Assembly (NCBI GenBank): GCA_017442785.1
Contig: JAFRZB010000042.1
Span: 1-64,000 of the forward strand
Length of the DNA: 64,000 nucleotides
Direction of reading: 5' to 3'
Source: Bacillota bacterium
Lineage (GTDB): Bacteria; Bacillota; Clostridia; Peptostreptococcales; Anaerovoracaceae
Shown: positions 53,661 through 62,337 of the stretch, piece by piece
Position numbering within the stretch: the first letter of the stretch is position 1
Layout: each line of letters begins with the position of its first letter
Program-made: the position numbers and the translations under genes
Notes under the pieces: model-generated
The model's database searches: none
Seen by the model: the letters and a program-made list of their open reading frames with translations, nothing else
Told to the model about the DNA's origin: nothing

Positions 53661-53718
53661 GAGATGACAGTTAGTTGACGCTAACTTTTTTATCAGCCTT
53701 GAGTTAGCGTCAGCTAAC
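53639..53718. promoter_or_regulatory. Three candidate DtxR-type operators in front of feo
   Basis: Site 1 at 53639-53654 (GTTAGC-N4-GGTAAC) fills the promoter spacer. Site 2 at 53670-53685 (GTTAGT-N4-GCTAAC) covers the transcription start. Site 3 at 53703-53718 (GTTAGC-N4-GCTAAC) is a perfect palindrome. All are 16 bp long with the same 6-4-6 layout. Confidence 0.75.
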
Positions 53719-53755
53719 GGATGGCCTTTCAAAAGGCGGATACAGGAGAGCAGAG

Positions 53756-53968
53756 ATGATACCACTTGCGCTCGCGGACGCGGGAGAAGAAAACATTATC
53801 AAAAAGGTCGGCGGCAGCCCTGACGTGCGCCAGCACCTGAAGGAGCTCGGCTTCGTGCCCGGCTCGGCCGTTACGGTAATAAACGCTCTCGGCGGCAACG
53901 TGATAGTTAAGGTCAAGGAGTCGCGCATAGCCATAAGCGACGAGATGGCCAGAAAAATAATGGTATGA
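53756..53968 (+). CDS. feoA: FeoA-family protein 1
   Basis: 70-residue SH3-like small protein that assists FeoB in ferrous-iron uptake. ELGFVPGSAVTVINALGGNVIVKV is the family core. aggag ribosome site 8 bases upstream. Its stop overlaps an ATG of the second feoA frame. Confidence 0.93.
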   Translation: MIPLALADAGEENIIKKVGGSPDVRQHLKELGFVPGSAVTVINALGGNVIVKVKESRIAISDEMARKIMV

Positions 53969-53985
53969 GACAGGAGGAAAAACGG

Positions 53986-54240
53986 ATGTTTACACTTAAG
54001 GACGCCGCAATAGGCAGCACGGTGAAGGTCGTAAAGCTGCGCGGCGAGGGCGCGGTAAAGCGCCGCATCATGGACATGGGCATCACCAAGGGAGTAGAGA
54101 TCTTCGTAAGGAAGGTGGCTCCGCTGGGAGACCCGATAGAGCTCAATCTGCGCGGCTATGAGCTGTCGCTGAGGAAGGCCGATGCCGAGATGATAGAAGT
54201 AACGGATGCTATAGAGTCCGCGGAAGAGAAGAAGGAGTAA
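53986..54240 (+). CDS. feoA: FeoA-family protein 2
   Basis: 84 residues: MFTLKDAAIGSTVKVV and MDMGITKGVEIFVRKVAPLGDPIELNLRGYELSLR give a clear FeoA SH3-like domain. Start at the ATG that follows aggagg (53973-53978), not at the ATG overlapping feoA1. Two FeoA copies before feoB are common in Clostridia. Confidence 0.92.
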   Translation: MFTLKDAAIGSTVKVVKLRGEGAVKRRIMDMGITKGVEIFVRKVAPLGDPIELNLRGYELSLRKADAEMIEVTDAIESAEEKKE

Positions 54241-54243
54241 TAT

Positions 54244-56745
54244 ATGGGAATCAGGATAGCCCTTGCGGGCAACCCCAACAGCGGAAAGACGACGCTGTTC
54301 AACGCGCTCACCGGTTCCAACCAGTTTGTGGGAAACTGGCCGGGCGTGACGGTGGAAAAGAAAGAAGGAAAGCTTAAGAAGTTCGAGGACGTCATCGTTA
54401 CGGACCTCCCGGGAATATACTCGCTGTCGCCCTACACACTGGAAGAGGTCGTGGCGAGGAACTACCTCATAGGTGAGCGCCCGGACGCGATACTCAACAT
54501 CGTGGACGGCACCAACCTGGAGAGGAACCTCTACCTTACCACTCAGCTGACGGAGCTGGGCATACCGGTAGTAGTGGCCATCAATATGATGGACCTCGTA
54601 AAGAAGAACAACGACAAGATCGACACCGCGGAGCTCTCCAGACAGCTCGGCTGCAGGATAGTCGAGATCTCCGCGCTTAAGGGCACAGGCATCATGGAGG
54701 CCGCCCAGGCTGCCGTTGACGCCGCCAAGAAAACGAAGACCGTTCCGCAGCACAAGTTCTCCGGTCCGGTGGAACACACCATAGCCCACCTGGAGGAGGC
54801 AGTGGTCCACGACCTTCCTGAGGAGCAGCAGCGCTGGTACGCTGTAAAGCTCTTCGAAAGGGACGACAAAGTCCTGGAGCAGCTGAAGCTCCCCAAGGAG
54901 ACACTGGACCACATCGAAAAGGACATAGCGGCAGTGGAGGCGGAGCTGGACGACGATGCGGAGAGCATCATCACCAACGAACGCTACATCTACATAGCCG
55001 AGGTAATAAAGGCCTGCTACAGAAAAAAGGCCGCCGGAGCCCTCACGGCATCCGATAAGATAGACAAGGTAGTCACCAACCGCTGGCTGGGGCTCCCGAT
55101 CTTCGCGGTCATCATGGCAATAGTATACTGCCTCTCGATGGCGAGCTTCGCGCCCGGAACCAAGCTCACAGACTGGGCAAACGACGGGCTCTTCGGTGAC
55201 GGCTGGCATCTGCTGGGGATAGGCTCAAAGCAGACCGCAGAGGCTGAGGAGGCTTACGGCGACACAGATCTTATCCTTGAAGCCTTCATAGACGAGTACG
55301 GAACGGACGAGATCGCGGACGCGATAGACATCGAGAGCGAGGAGTTCAGTGAGGACTCCGCCAAGGCCGCGCTTGCCGCGCTGATGGCTGCTGTTCCGGA
55401 CGGCGCCGAGGTGGATTACACCATAGTAGACGAGGAGACGCTGGACGAGGAGGCCGCAAAGGCTTCCAAGGCAGACCTTGCCGATGCTATAAGCAACTTC
55501 CTCAACACGGAATATAAAGAGAGCGCCGGCGCTCCCGACCCGGCCGCTTACGGCGTATGGGTGCCAGGCATACCGGGACTTATCGAGGGCGCTCTGGACA
55601 AGGCGAACTGCGCGGAATGGCTCAAGGGTCTTATCCTTGACGGTATCGTGGCAGGCGTCGGAGCCGTTCTGGGCTTCGTTCCTCAGATGCTGGTGCTGTT
55701 CCTCCTGCTGGCCTTCCTTGAGGCCTGCGGCTACATGGCCAGAATAGCCTTCGTGCTCGACCGTATATTCAGAAGGTTCGGGCTCTCCGGCAAGTCCTTC
55801 ATACCCATGCTGATTGGCACGGGCTGCGGAATACCGGGAGTAATGGCGTCGCGTACCATAGAGAACGAGCGCGACCGCCGAATGACAGTAATGACGACCA
55901 CATTCATTCCCTGCGGAGCCAAGATCCCGTTCATAGGGCTCATTGCCGGAGCGCTCTTCGACGGAGCCTGGTGGGTGGCGGTATCCGCGTACTTCATAGG
56001 AATGGCAGCAATTATCATCTCAGGTATCATGCTCAAAAAGACCAGGATGTTCGCGGGAGATCCGGCTCCGTTCGTAATGGAGCTCCCGGCTTATCACTGG
56101 CCGACCCTGGGCAACGTGCTCAGGTCCATGTGGGAGCGCGGCTGGTCCTTCATAAAGAAGGCGGGAACCATAATCCTCCTGTCCACTATAGTGATATGGT
56201 TCCTGTCGCGCTTCGGCTGGACAGACGGCGCATTCGGAATGCTTGAGGAAGATGCTATCGGAAGCAGCATACTCGCTACCATTGGCAACGCCATCAAGTG
56301 GATATTCGCTCCGCTCGGATGGGGCACCTGGCAGGCAGCGGTGGCATCCATCACCGGCCTTGTAGCCAAGGAGAACATCGTCGCAACCATGGGCGTGCTC
56401 TACGGGAACCAGGCAGGTTTCGCGGCGGAGTTCACCATGCTGACAGGCTTCTCCTTCCTGGTGTTCAACCTTCTGTGCGCTCCGTGCTTCGCGGCCATGG
56501 GCGCCATCAGAAGAGAGATGAACAGCGCAAAGTGGACCTGGTTCGCCATCGGTTACGAGTGCGGCTTTGCCTATGTGATAGCCCTCATGATCAACCAGTT
56601 CGGGAAGATCTTCACCGGTCAGGTGGACGTTATCGGACTGATCTTTGCGCTGGTATTCCTGGTAGGCATCATATACATGCTCTTCTTCAAAAAGTATCAG
56701 GAAGCCACCAGGCTCACAATACGTTCGGTGGACGCCGCAAGGTAG
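54244..56745 (+). CDS. feoB: Ferrous iron transporter FeoB, with acidic insertion
   Basis: 833-residue membrane GTPase importing Fe2+. G1 GNPNSGKT at 9-16, the DLPGIYSLSPY G3 region, NMMDLVKK G4, then a helical regulatory domain, and membrane segments from about 285. Between the first membrane segment (ending near 300) and GVWVPGIPGL (437) lies an acidic, Ala/Glu/Asp-rich stretch of about 110 residues (325-435) absent from E. coli-type FeoB (773 residues overall). The core GTGCGIPGVMASRTIENERDRR gate motif is intact. Follows feoA2 by three bases. Confidence 0.96.
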   Translation: MGIRIALAGNPNSGKTTLFNALTGSNQFVGNWPGVTVEKKEGKLKKFEDVIVTDLPGIYSLSPYTLEEVVARNYLIGERPDAILNIVDGTNLERNLYLTTQLTELGIPVVVAINMMDLVKKNNDKIDTAELSRQLGCRIVEISALKGTGIMEAAQAAVDAAKKTKTVPQHKFSGPVEHTIAHLEEAVVHDLPEEQQRWYAVKLFERDDKVLEQLKLPKETLDHIEKDIAAVEAELDDDAESIITNERYIYIAEVIKACYRKKAAGALTASDKIDKVVTNRWLGLPIFAVIMAIVYCLSMASFAPGTKLTDWANDGLFGDGWHLLGIGSKQTAEAEEAYGDTDLILEAFIDEYGTDEIADAIDIESEEFSEDSAKAALAALMAAVPDGAEVDYTIVDEETLDEEAAKASKADLADAISNFLNTEYKESAGAPDPAAYGVWVPGIPGLIEGALDKANCAEWLKGLILDGIVAGVGAVLGFVPQMLVLFLLLAFLEACGYMARIAFVLDRIFRRFGLSGKSFIPMLIGTGCGIPGVMASRTIENERDRRMTVMTTTFIPCGAKIPFIGLIAGALFDGAWWVAVSAYFIGMAAIIISGIMLKKTRMFAGDPAPFVMELPAYHWPTLGNVLRSMWERGWSFIKKAGTIILLSTIVIWFLSRFGWTDGAFGMLEEDAIGSSILATIGNAIKWIFAPLGWGTWQAAVASITGLVAKENIVATMGVLYGNQAGFAAEFTMLTGFSFLVFNLLCAPCFAAMGAIRREMNSAKWTWFAIGYECGFAYVIALMINQFGKIFTGQVDVIGLIFALVFLVGIIYMLFFKKYQEATRLTIRSVDAAR

Positions 56746-56781
56746 CCTTCGGAAGAAAAACTTTAATGCAAAAGGGATAAA

Positions 56782-57000
56782 ATGATAGATTTTTTAGCGG
56801 ACAATCTGGCAACGATACTGATAACACTGGTGCTCACAGGCATAGTAGCGCTGATAATAAGGAAGCTGGCGCGGGATAAAAAAGCCGGCAGATCCTTCTG
56901 CGCCATGTCTGCAAGCGGCACCTGCGGCAGCTGTCCGCACAGGAAGGAGGGCTGCACGGGCTGCAGCTTTCCCAAGGACATAAAGATACAGAAGCAATAA
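56782..57000 (+). CDS. FeoB-associated Cys-rich membrane protein
   Basis: 72 residues: one N-terminal membrane segment (about 8-28), then a Cys-rich tail with GTCGSCPHRKEGCTGCS. This arrangement is characteristic of the small FeoB-associated protein that replaces FeoC in many Bacillota. Last gene of the feo operon. Confidence 0.9.
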   Translation: MIDFLADNLATILITLVLTGIVALIIRKLARDKKAGRSFCAMSASGTCGSCPHRKEGCTGCSFPKDIKIQKQ

Positions 57001-57041
57001 CTTTTCGAACGACCATAGAGACCTCATTCACACAGCTGAAG

Positions 57042-57071
57042 GGCGGCCGCCGCAAGGGCAGGCCGCCTTTT
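57042..57071 (+). terminator. Terminator after the feo operon
   Basis: Stem ggcggcc/ggccgcc (57042-57048 with 57061-57067) followed by four T. Confidence 0.75.
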
Positions 57072-57100
57072 GGCAAGCATGTGAAGTTGTTTCGAAATAC

Positions 57101-57128
57101 TTGAAAAATAATAATTTTGTGATAAACT
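57101..57128 (+). promoter_or_regulatory. Promoter of the third ABC operon
   Basis: TTGAAA at 57101-57106 and TAAACT at 57123-57128 (16 bp). No GTTAGC-type site occurs here, so the operon is not obviously under the same regulator as feo. Confidence 0.5.
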
Positions 57129-57190
57129 AATTGCGGTGGGTCTTAACGGAAAACCGCGAAGCTCCCACATTATTATTGAGGAGGCAAAAC

Positions 57191-58423
57191 ATGAAAAAAG
57201 TATTAGCACTCGTTCTTGCCCTGGTAATGGTGATAGGCCTCGCCGCATGCGGCGGCGGAAACACCGCTCCGGCAGGAAACAACACCAACAACACGACTCC
57301 GGAACCGACAGCAGATAAGGACTATGTCATCCGCATCTACTCCAACTCCAATTCCCCGGAGCGTACGAAGTGGTTCATAGACCAGGCTAACAAGGCAGGA
57401 TTCAAGATCTCCATCGACGACAACACCGTCATCAGCGGAGATACTGCAGCTGTTCAGCAGGCTAACGAGAAGAAGGACGGAGACATTCTCTTCGGTCTTA
57501 ACGAGACTCGCTGGGGTCAGGTAATAAACGGCACCTATGAGAACCTCAAGCTCGTTCCCTGGACACCGACCTGGGCTGACAAGGTAGGCGACTTCAAGTA
57601 CGACGGCAAGGCCTACGGTCTGGTCATCCAGAACGTACTCATGCTCTACAGAACAGACGAGTACGGCACCAACGGCAAGGAGCTCAAGTTTGAGCACTGG
57701 GCAGACATCGTCGACTGCGGTTACAAGTGGTACAGGCAGGGCAAGGTAGGCGGAACGACAAACGCCAACATCAACAGCTCCATGCTCTATCCGTTCGCTG
57801 ATCCGACCTCCCCGGCCGGCGGCATCTCCATCGACGGATGGAAGACCCTGTGGAAGTACTGCGCCAACGGAAACTTCACCGGTGACAGCTACGGCTTCGA
57901 CCCGCTGAACAGAGGCGAGGTACAGGTATCCACCTTCTACTCCAGCAAGCTGTACGGAAGCATAGACTCGGCTGCTACCGGCTCCGAGCATCCTATCAAG
58001 AACGACACCTGGAAGCTAGTAGACATCGCTGACGGCACCTATTACATAGCCGAGTATCTCGGAATACTCGACAAGGCCGGCCGTACCGAGGCTCAGACGC
58101 TGCAGGTAAAGGCGTTCGCAGAGTGGTTCGGAGCTGCCGATCTCCAGGCTGCATGGGCAGAGGAGTTCGACACCTATCCGTGCAACAAGGACGCTGCCGC
58201 TAAGGTATACGCGGAAGTTCCCGAGATCTACACCATCAAGAACTTCGCCCTCAACAAGGTCAAGGGCACAGACATGACCTACGCCGAGTATGTAGGCGCT
58301 CACTCCGCTGAGTGGACCAACATCCTCACCAACCTCGGATTCTACTGGGCAGACCAGAAGGATGCTCCGGCAGAACCGAACTGGGATACCCTCGACTGGG
58401 CTACTCTCACACAGAAGAAGTAA
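57191..58423 (+). CDS. ABC transporter substrate-binding lipoprotein (iron/thiamine/polyamine-type)
   Basis: 410 residues with lipobox LAAC, Cys at 20. The mature part begins YVIRIYSNSNSPERTKWFIDQANKAG, typical of the SBP_bac_1/6 group that serves Fe3+, thiamine, phosphonate or polyamine importers, followed by DILFGLNETRWG and a GGTTNANINSS loop. The start is the ATG with gaggagg upstream. Strong AUC bias indicates high expression. A terminator-like hairpin at 58439-58466 separates it from the ATPase. Substrate is not deducible; position beside feo hints at iron, weakly. Confidence 0.88.
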   Translation: MKKVLALVLALVMVIGLAACGGGNTAPAGNNTNNTTPEPTADKDYVIRIYSNSNSPERTKWFIDQANKAGFKISIDDNTVISGDTAAVQQANEKKDGDILFGLNETRWGQVINGTYENLKLVPWTPTWADKVGDFKYDGKAYGLVIQNVLMLYRTDEYGTNGKELKFEHWADIVDCGYKWYRQGKVGGTTNANINSSMLYPFADPTSPAGGISIDGWKTLWKYCANGNFTGDSYGFDPLNRGEVQVSTFYSSKLYGSIDSAATGSEHPIKNDTWKLVDIADGTYYIAEYLGILDKAGRTEAQTLQVKAFAEWFGAADLQAAWAEEFDTYPCNKDAAAKVYAEVPEIYTIKNFALNKVKGTDMTYAEYVGAHSAEWTNILTNLGFYWADQKDAPAEPNWDTLDWATLTQKK

Positions 58424-58438
58424 GAACTAACAGAAACC

Positions 58439-58471
58439 ATGGCGAGCCATTAATACGGCTCGCCATTTTTT
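58439..58471 (+). terminator. Attenuating hairpin between binding protein and ATPase genes
   Basis: Perfect 10-bp stem atggcgagcc/ggctcgccat with loop attaatac, followed by T5. Confidence 0.85.
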
Positions 58472-58487
58472 GAAAGGGCTCAGCATC

Positions 58488-59522
58488 ATGATCAAGCTAA
58501 ACGACATAGTAGTAAAATTCGGAGATTTCACGGCGCTGCACGACATCAACGTCCACGTTAAGGAGGGAGAGTTCTTTACCTTCCTGGGACCGTCGGGCTG
58601 CGGCAAGACCACGACTCTGCGCACCATCACCGGTTTCATATCGCCTTCGTCCGGGACCGTTCTTATGAAGGACAGGGACATAACCAGAGTGCCGATAGAG
58701 AAGCGCAACATAGGCATAGTCTTCCAGAGCTACGCGCTGTTCCCGACCATGACCGTCTACGACAACATTGCCTTCGGTCTTAAACTCAAGAAGCTCGGAA
58801 AGACCGAGATAGACCAGAAGGTAAGGGAGATAGCAAGAAAGGTGGACCTTTCCGACGAGCAGCTTGACAAGGCGGTGTCCCAGCTCTCCGGAGGTCAGCA
58901 GCAGAGGGTAGCCATAGCAAGAGCTCTGGTAACGAGCCCCAGCGTCATCTGCCTGGACGAGCCGCTCTCCAACCTGGACGCCAAGCTGAGGGTGCAGCTG
59001 AGGAACGAGCTGAAGAAGATGCAGAGGGAATTCGGCATCACATCCATCTATGTAACGCACGACCAGGAGGAGGCGCTTACTCTCTCCGACAGGATAGCGG
59101 TCTTTAACAAGGGATACATAGAGCAGATAGGCACACCGAACGAGATCTACAACCAGTCCGCTACCGAGTTCGTCTGCAACTTCATAGGAGACATAAACAG
59201 GCTCGGAGACGACATAGTGGCAAGGCTCAACGAGCAGGGCGCCGGGCTGGATCCCGCGTGGCATCACTACATACGCCTTGAGAGGCTGCATGTTAACAAG
59301 AAGGCGGACGGAGAGCACTTCGTGTTCGACGCGGTTGTGGAGAACTCCGAGTATTACGGCCTGTACATAAAGTACACCGTAAAGGCCTTCGGACAGACGC
59401 TGAAGGTTATAGAGAAGAACGACGGGCGCACTCCCTATGTGGAGGGCGAGACCGTCTCCGTGAGCTTCAGCGCGTCCAACATCATGAGCTACGAGCCGAA
59501 GGAGGAGGGCGGTGATGCTTAA
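58488..59522 (+). CDS. ABC transporter ATP-binding protein, PotA/FbpC-like
   Basis: 344 residues. Walker A GPSGCGKT, Q-loop VFQSYALFP, signature QLSGGQQQR, Walker B VICLDEPLSNLD, H-loop THDQ, then a C-terminal TOBE-like domain (about 240-344). This layout belongs to the CUT1/spermidine-putrescine/Fe3+ group. Start at the ATG encoding MIKLND. It overlaps the permease gene by 8 bases. Confidence 0.93.
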   Translation: MIKLNDIVVKFGDFTALHDINVHVKEGEFFTFLGPSGCGKTTTLRTITGFISPSSGTVLMKDRDITRVPIEKRNIGIVFQSYALFPTMTVYDNIAFGLKLKKLGKTEIDQKVREIARKVDLSDEQLDKAVSQLSGGQQQRVAIARALVTSPSVICLDEPLSNLDAKLRVQLRNELKKMQREFGITSIYVTHDQEEALTLSDRIAVFNKGYIEQIGTPNEIYNQSATEFVCNFIGDINRLGDDIVARLNEQGAGLDPAWHHYIRLERLHVNKKADGEHFVFDAVVENSEYYGLYIKYTVKAFGQTLKVIEKNDGRTPYVEGETVSVSFSASNIMSYEPKEEGGDA

Positions 59523-61386
59523 CGAAAAGCGCTTTGACGCGACATTCGTGTTCCGGCTGATAGGCATCGTATTCTTTGCCTACCTGTTCTTCGGCTTCAT
59601 GCTGGTGCCCTGCTGGAACACGCTTACCAGCATATTCAAGGAAAAGACGGCATCCGGAGAGGCGGATCCGTTCGCGGTCATCAGGTTCTTCCTGGCGGGC
59701 AACATGAAGCGCTTCGTCTGGAACTCCCTGAGGCTGGCGGTGGTCCTTGTCATAACCGTAAACATCGTGGGGATATCCATAGTGCTTCTTACGGAGTACT
59801 TCGACATCAAGGGCGCCAAGATACTGCGCCTGGGCTACATGACCACGATGATATATTCCGGCGTGGCTCTCGTAACGGGCTATATGTTCCTCTACGCGAA
59901 CGACGGAATACTGACGCCTCTGCTGACGAATGCCTTCCCCGGGATTTCGAGCACGTGGTTTACCGGCTACGGAGCGGTAGTCTTTACCATGACCTTCGCC
60001 TGCACCAGCAACCACATGCTTTTCCTTAGGAATGCTATACGCGGCATAGACTACAACACCGTAGAGGCGGCAAGGAACATGGGCGCCAACCCCTTCAAGG
60101 TCCTCTGGAAGGTGGTAATGCCCACGCTGATCCCGACGCTGTTCTCCCTTACGGTAATGACCTTCATTACAGGTCTTTGCGCCATGTCCTCGCCTACGCT
60201 GCTGGGCTACGACTCCATAAACCCGGAGATCGTAAGGCTGGCAGGAAGCTCGTCCGCAGATGAGTCCTTCCCGCAGGCAAGGGCCGCGCTGCTGTCGATA
60301 ATCCTGGCGATATTCACCATAGTTCTGCTGACCGTGCTGACGGCCTACGAGAGGAAGGGACACTACCTTTCCGTATCCAAGACCAAGGCCAAGCTGCAGA
60401 AGCAGAAGATAACGAACCCCGTGGCTAACGTGATAGCTCACATCTATGCCTACGTGCTGTTCATAATCTACATGACACCTGTGGTGATGATCATCATCTT
60501 CAGCTTCCAGTCGTATTCGGCCATAAGGATGAAGAAGCTGGATCTTTCCAACTGGACGCTGATAAACTACTTCGGCAAGCAGGACTACGAGTACATGACA
60601 GCCCGCGGCACCTACAAGACCCGCGAGGGCGCCATCTCCGGAGTGTTCTCCAACGAGCAGACCTTCGGAGGAATAAAGACCAGCTTCATACTGGCTGCTG
60701 CCGCCGCGGCGCTGGCCTGCATAATAGTGGTAGTTGCATGCAACTACATCTCAAAGCACAAAAAGAGCGGCTCCATACTGGAATATGCGCTGCTGTTCCC
60801 GTGGCTGCTGCCCACCATACTGATCTGCTACTCCTACAGGGTGTACTTCAACAGCGATACCATATGGTACGTGGGCAACACCAACCTCTACTACGCGGAC
60901 AACGTGCGATTGCTTATAATCATGGCTTATGTGGTGACCAAATTGCCATTCAGCCTGAGGATGATAAAGGCTTCGTTCTACACGATAGACTCGGAGCTGG
61001 AGGACGCGGCAAAGAACCTCGGCTCCAGCCCGCTTAGGACCTTCCTTAAGGTGAAGCTTCCCATCATCCTCCCAAGCGTGCTGGCGGTATTTGCGCTGAA
61101 CTTCAACGCGCTGTTTACCGAGTACGACATGTCCGCCACCTTCGCCAGCACCTACGGCACGTCCTACGCCATGGTCATCCAGGCCATGACCGCCGACGAA
61201 GGCCTTTACGGCTATAACGTGAACGCTTCCGGAAGGCGCTGCGCCTCGACGGTGTTCATAATGATAGTCTCGGGGCTCATACTGTGGCTGGTATACGGCG
61301 TGGGCGCCAGGGATCTCTCCGAAAGGCTGGAGGCTAAAAAGAAACGCAGGGAATTCTTCGCCAGGCTGTTCGGACGGAAAAACTGA
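59515..61386 (+). CDS. Fused double permease of an iron/thiamine-type ABC importer
   Basis: 623 residues and about 12 membrane segments: two permease units joined. Each has its own coupling loop: NTVEAARNMGANPFKVLWKVVMP (first half) and SELEDAAKNLGSSPLRTFLKVKLP (second half). FbpB/ThiP-like permeases have this fused form. The first half of the linker between them ends around residue 300 in a basic stretch. Start chosen at the ATG after aggagggcggtg. Confidence 0.93.
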   Translation: MLNEKRFDATFVFRLIGIVFFAYLFFGFMLVPCWNTLTSIFKEKTASGEADPFAVIRFFLAGNMKRFVWNSLRLAVVLVITVNIVGISIVLLTEYFDIKGAKILRLGYMTTMIYSGVALVTGYMFLYANDGILTPLLTNAFPGISSTWFTGYGAVVFTMTFACTSNHMLFLRNAIRGIDYNTVEAARNMGANPFKVLWKVVMPTLIPTLFSLTVMTFITGLCAMSSPTLLGYDSINPEIVRLAGSSSADESFPQARAALLSIILAIFTIVLLTVLTAYERKGHYLSVSKTKAKLQKQKITNPVANVIAHIYAYVLFIIYMTPVVMIIIFSFQSYSAIRMKKLDLSNWTLINYFGKQDYEYMTARGTYKTREGAISGVFSNEQTFGGIKTSFILAAAAAALACIIVVVACNYISKHKKSGSILEYALLFPWLLPTILICYSYRVYFNSDTIWYVGNTNLYYADNVRLLIIMAYVVTKLPFSLRMIKASFYTIDSELEDAAKNLGSSPLRTFLKVKLPIILPSVLAVFALNFNALFTEYDMSATFASTYGTSYAMVIQAMTADEGLYGYNVNASGRRCASTVFIMIVSGLILWLVYGVGARDLSERLEAKKKRREFFARLFGRKN

Positions 61387-61409
61387 AAACAGAGCCATAG
61401 GAGGGCCAT

Positions 61410-62018
61410 TTGATAAAAAACATAGTATTTGACATGGGACAGGTCCTTGTGGACTTTGCCCCGAGGAGGTTTACCGACAGGTACGATCTTTCCGAGGAGG
61501 ACAAGATTCTCCTTGTGGACGAGATCTTTGAAGGGAACGCGGACTGGGTGCTGTCGGACTGGGGATACCTTACCGAGGCAGACGTAGGAAGGCGCGCCTG
61601 CGAAAAGCTTCCCGAAAGGCTGCACGCCGTTGCCATGGAGCTTGCCACCAGGTGGTGGGATCCGATAATCCCCATGGAGGGCACGGCTGACATAGCAAGG
61701 AGGCTCAAGGAGGCCGGGTACGGGCTGTACCTGCTGTCCAACGCGGGCTATGCACACAGGACCTACTGGCCGACGGTGCCGGGAAGCGAATATTTCGACG
61801 GGGTGCTGGCTTCTGCTTACGAGAAGCTGCTGAAGCCCCAGCCGGAGATATACAGGCTGCTATTTGAGCGATTCGGCCTGGATCCTTCGGAGTGCCTGTT
61901 TACAGACGACAGGGCAACGAACCTTGCCGGAGCCGAGGTCTGCGGCATGAAGACCGTAATGTTCAAGGACAGCGCGGACTTTCTGAAAAAGCTTAAGACA
62001 CTCGGAATAGAGATATGA
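61410..62018 (+). CDS. HAD-superfamily hydrolase, YihX-like
   Basis: 202 residues, probably a small-molecule phosphatase. Motif I FDMGQVLVDF with nucleophile Asp8, LLSNAGYAH as motif II, KPQPEIYRLL Lys segment and LFTDDRATNLAGA as motif IV; this variant lineage has Gly at the usual second Asp of motif I. Begins with TTG with aggaggg seven bases upstream. Confidence 0.9.
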   Translation: MIKNIVFDMGQVLVDFAPRRFTDRYDLSEEDKILLVDEIFEGNADWVLSDWGYLTEADVGRRACEKLPERLHAVAMELATRWWDPIIPMEGTADIARRLKEAGYGLYLLSNAGYAHRTYWPTVPGSEYFDGVLASAYEKLLKPQPEIYRLLFERFGLDPSECLFTDDRATNLAGAEVCGMKTVMFKDSADFLKKLKTLGIEI

Positions 62019-62044
62019 GACAGGGCATGATATGCCGAACATTT

Positions 62045-62071
62045 GTGCGCGGATGTATTGAATCCGCGCAC
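62045..62071 (+). terminator. Hairpin after the HAD gene
   Basis: Perfect 10-bp stem gtgcgcggat/atccgcgcac with loop gtattga; only a short T-rich tail (ttatta) follows. Confidence 0.6.
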
Positions 62072-62080
62072 TTATTATGA

Positions 62081-62086
62081 TATAAT
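62081..62086 (+). promoter_or_regulatory. -10 box of rqcP-uvrB, 8 bases from the start codon
   Basis: TATAAT with tatttgct before the ATG at 62095; the mRNA would start within two or three bases of the ATG, so it is leaderless or nearly so. No ribosome site is present. Confidence 0.55.
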
Positions 62087-62094
62087 TATTTGCT

Positions 62095-62337
62095 ATGAGA
62101 GTCGATAAATATCTAAAAGTATCGCGCCTTATAAAGAGGCGCAGCGTAGCTCACGACGCCTGCGAGGACGCGAGGATCTTCGTCAACGGCAAAGAGGCCA
62201 AGCCCGGCAAGGACATAAAGCCCGGGGACGAGATAACCATAGCCTTCGGAAAGTCGGAGATGAAGGTCCGCGTGCTGAGTACGCCGGACCACGTGGGAAA
62301 GGACGACGCGGCAAGCCTCTACGAGGTGCTTTCGTGA
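62095..62337 (+). CDS. rqcP: S4-domain protein RqcP
   Basis: 80 residues forming one S4 RNA-binding domain: [23 protein letters not shown] and GDEITIAFG match RqcP (YabO), which acts with RqcH in tagging stalled nascent chains on 50S subunits. The stop overlaps the uvrB GTG in GTGA. Confidence 0.9.
   Translation: MRVDKYLKVSRLIKRRSVAHDACEDARIFVNGKEAKPGKDIKPGDEITIAFGKSEMKVRVLSTPDHVGKDDAASLYEVLS

Noticed and set aside
57101..57190. DtxR-type operator for the third ABC importer
   Set aside because: No GTTAGC-like half site is present in the region, so joint iron control with feo is not supported.
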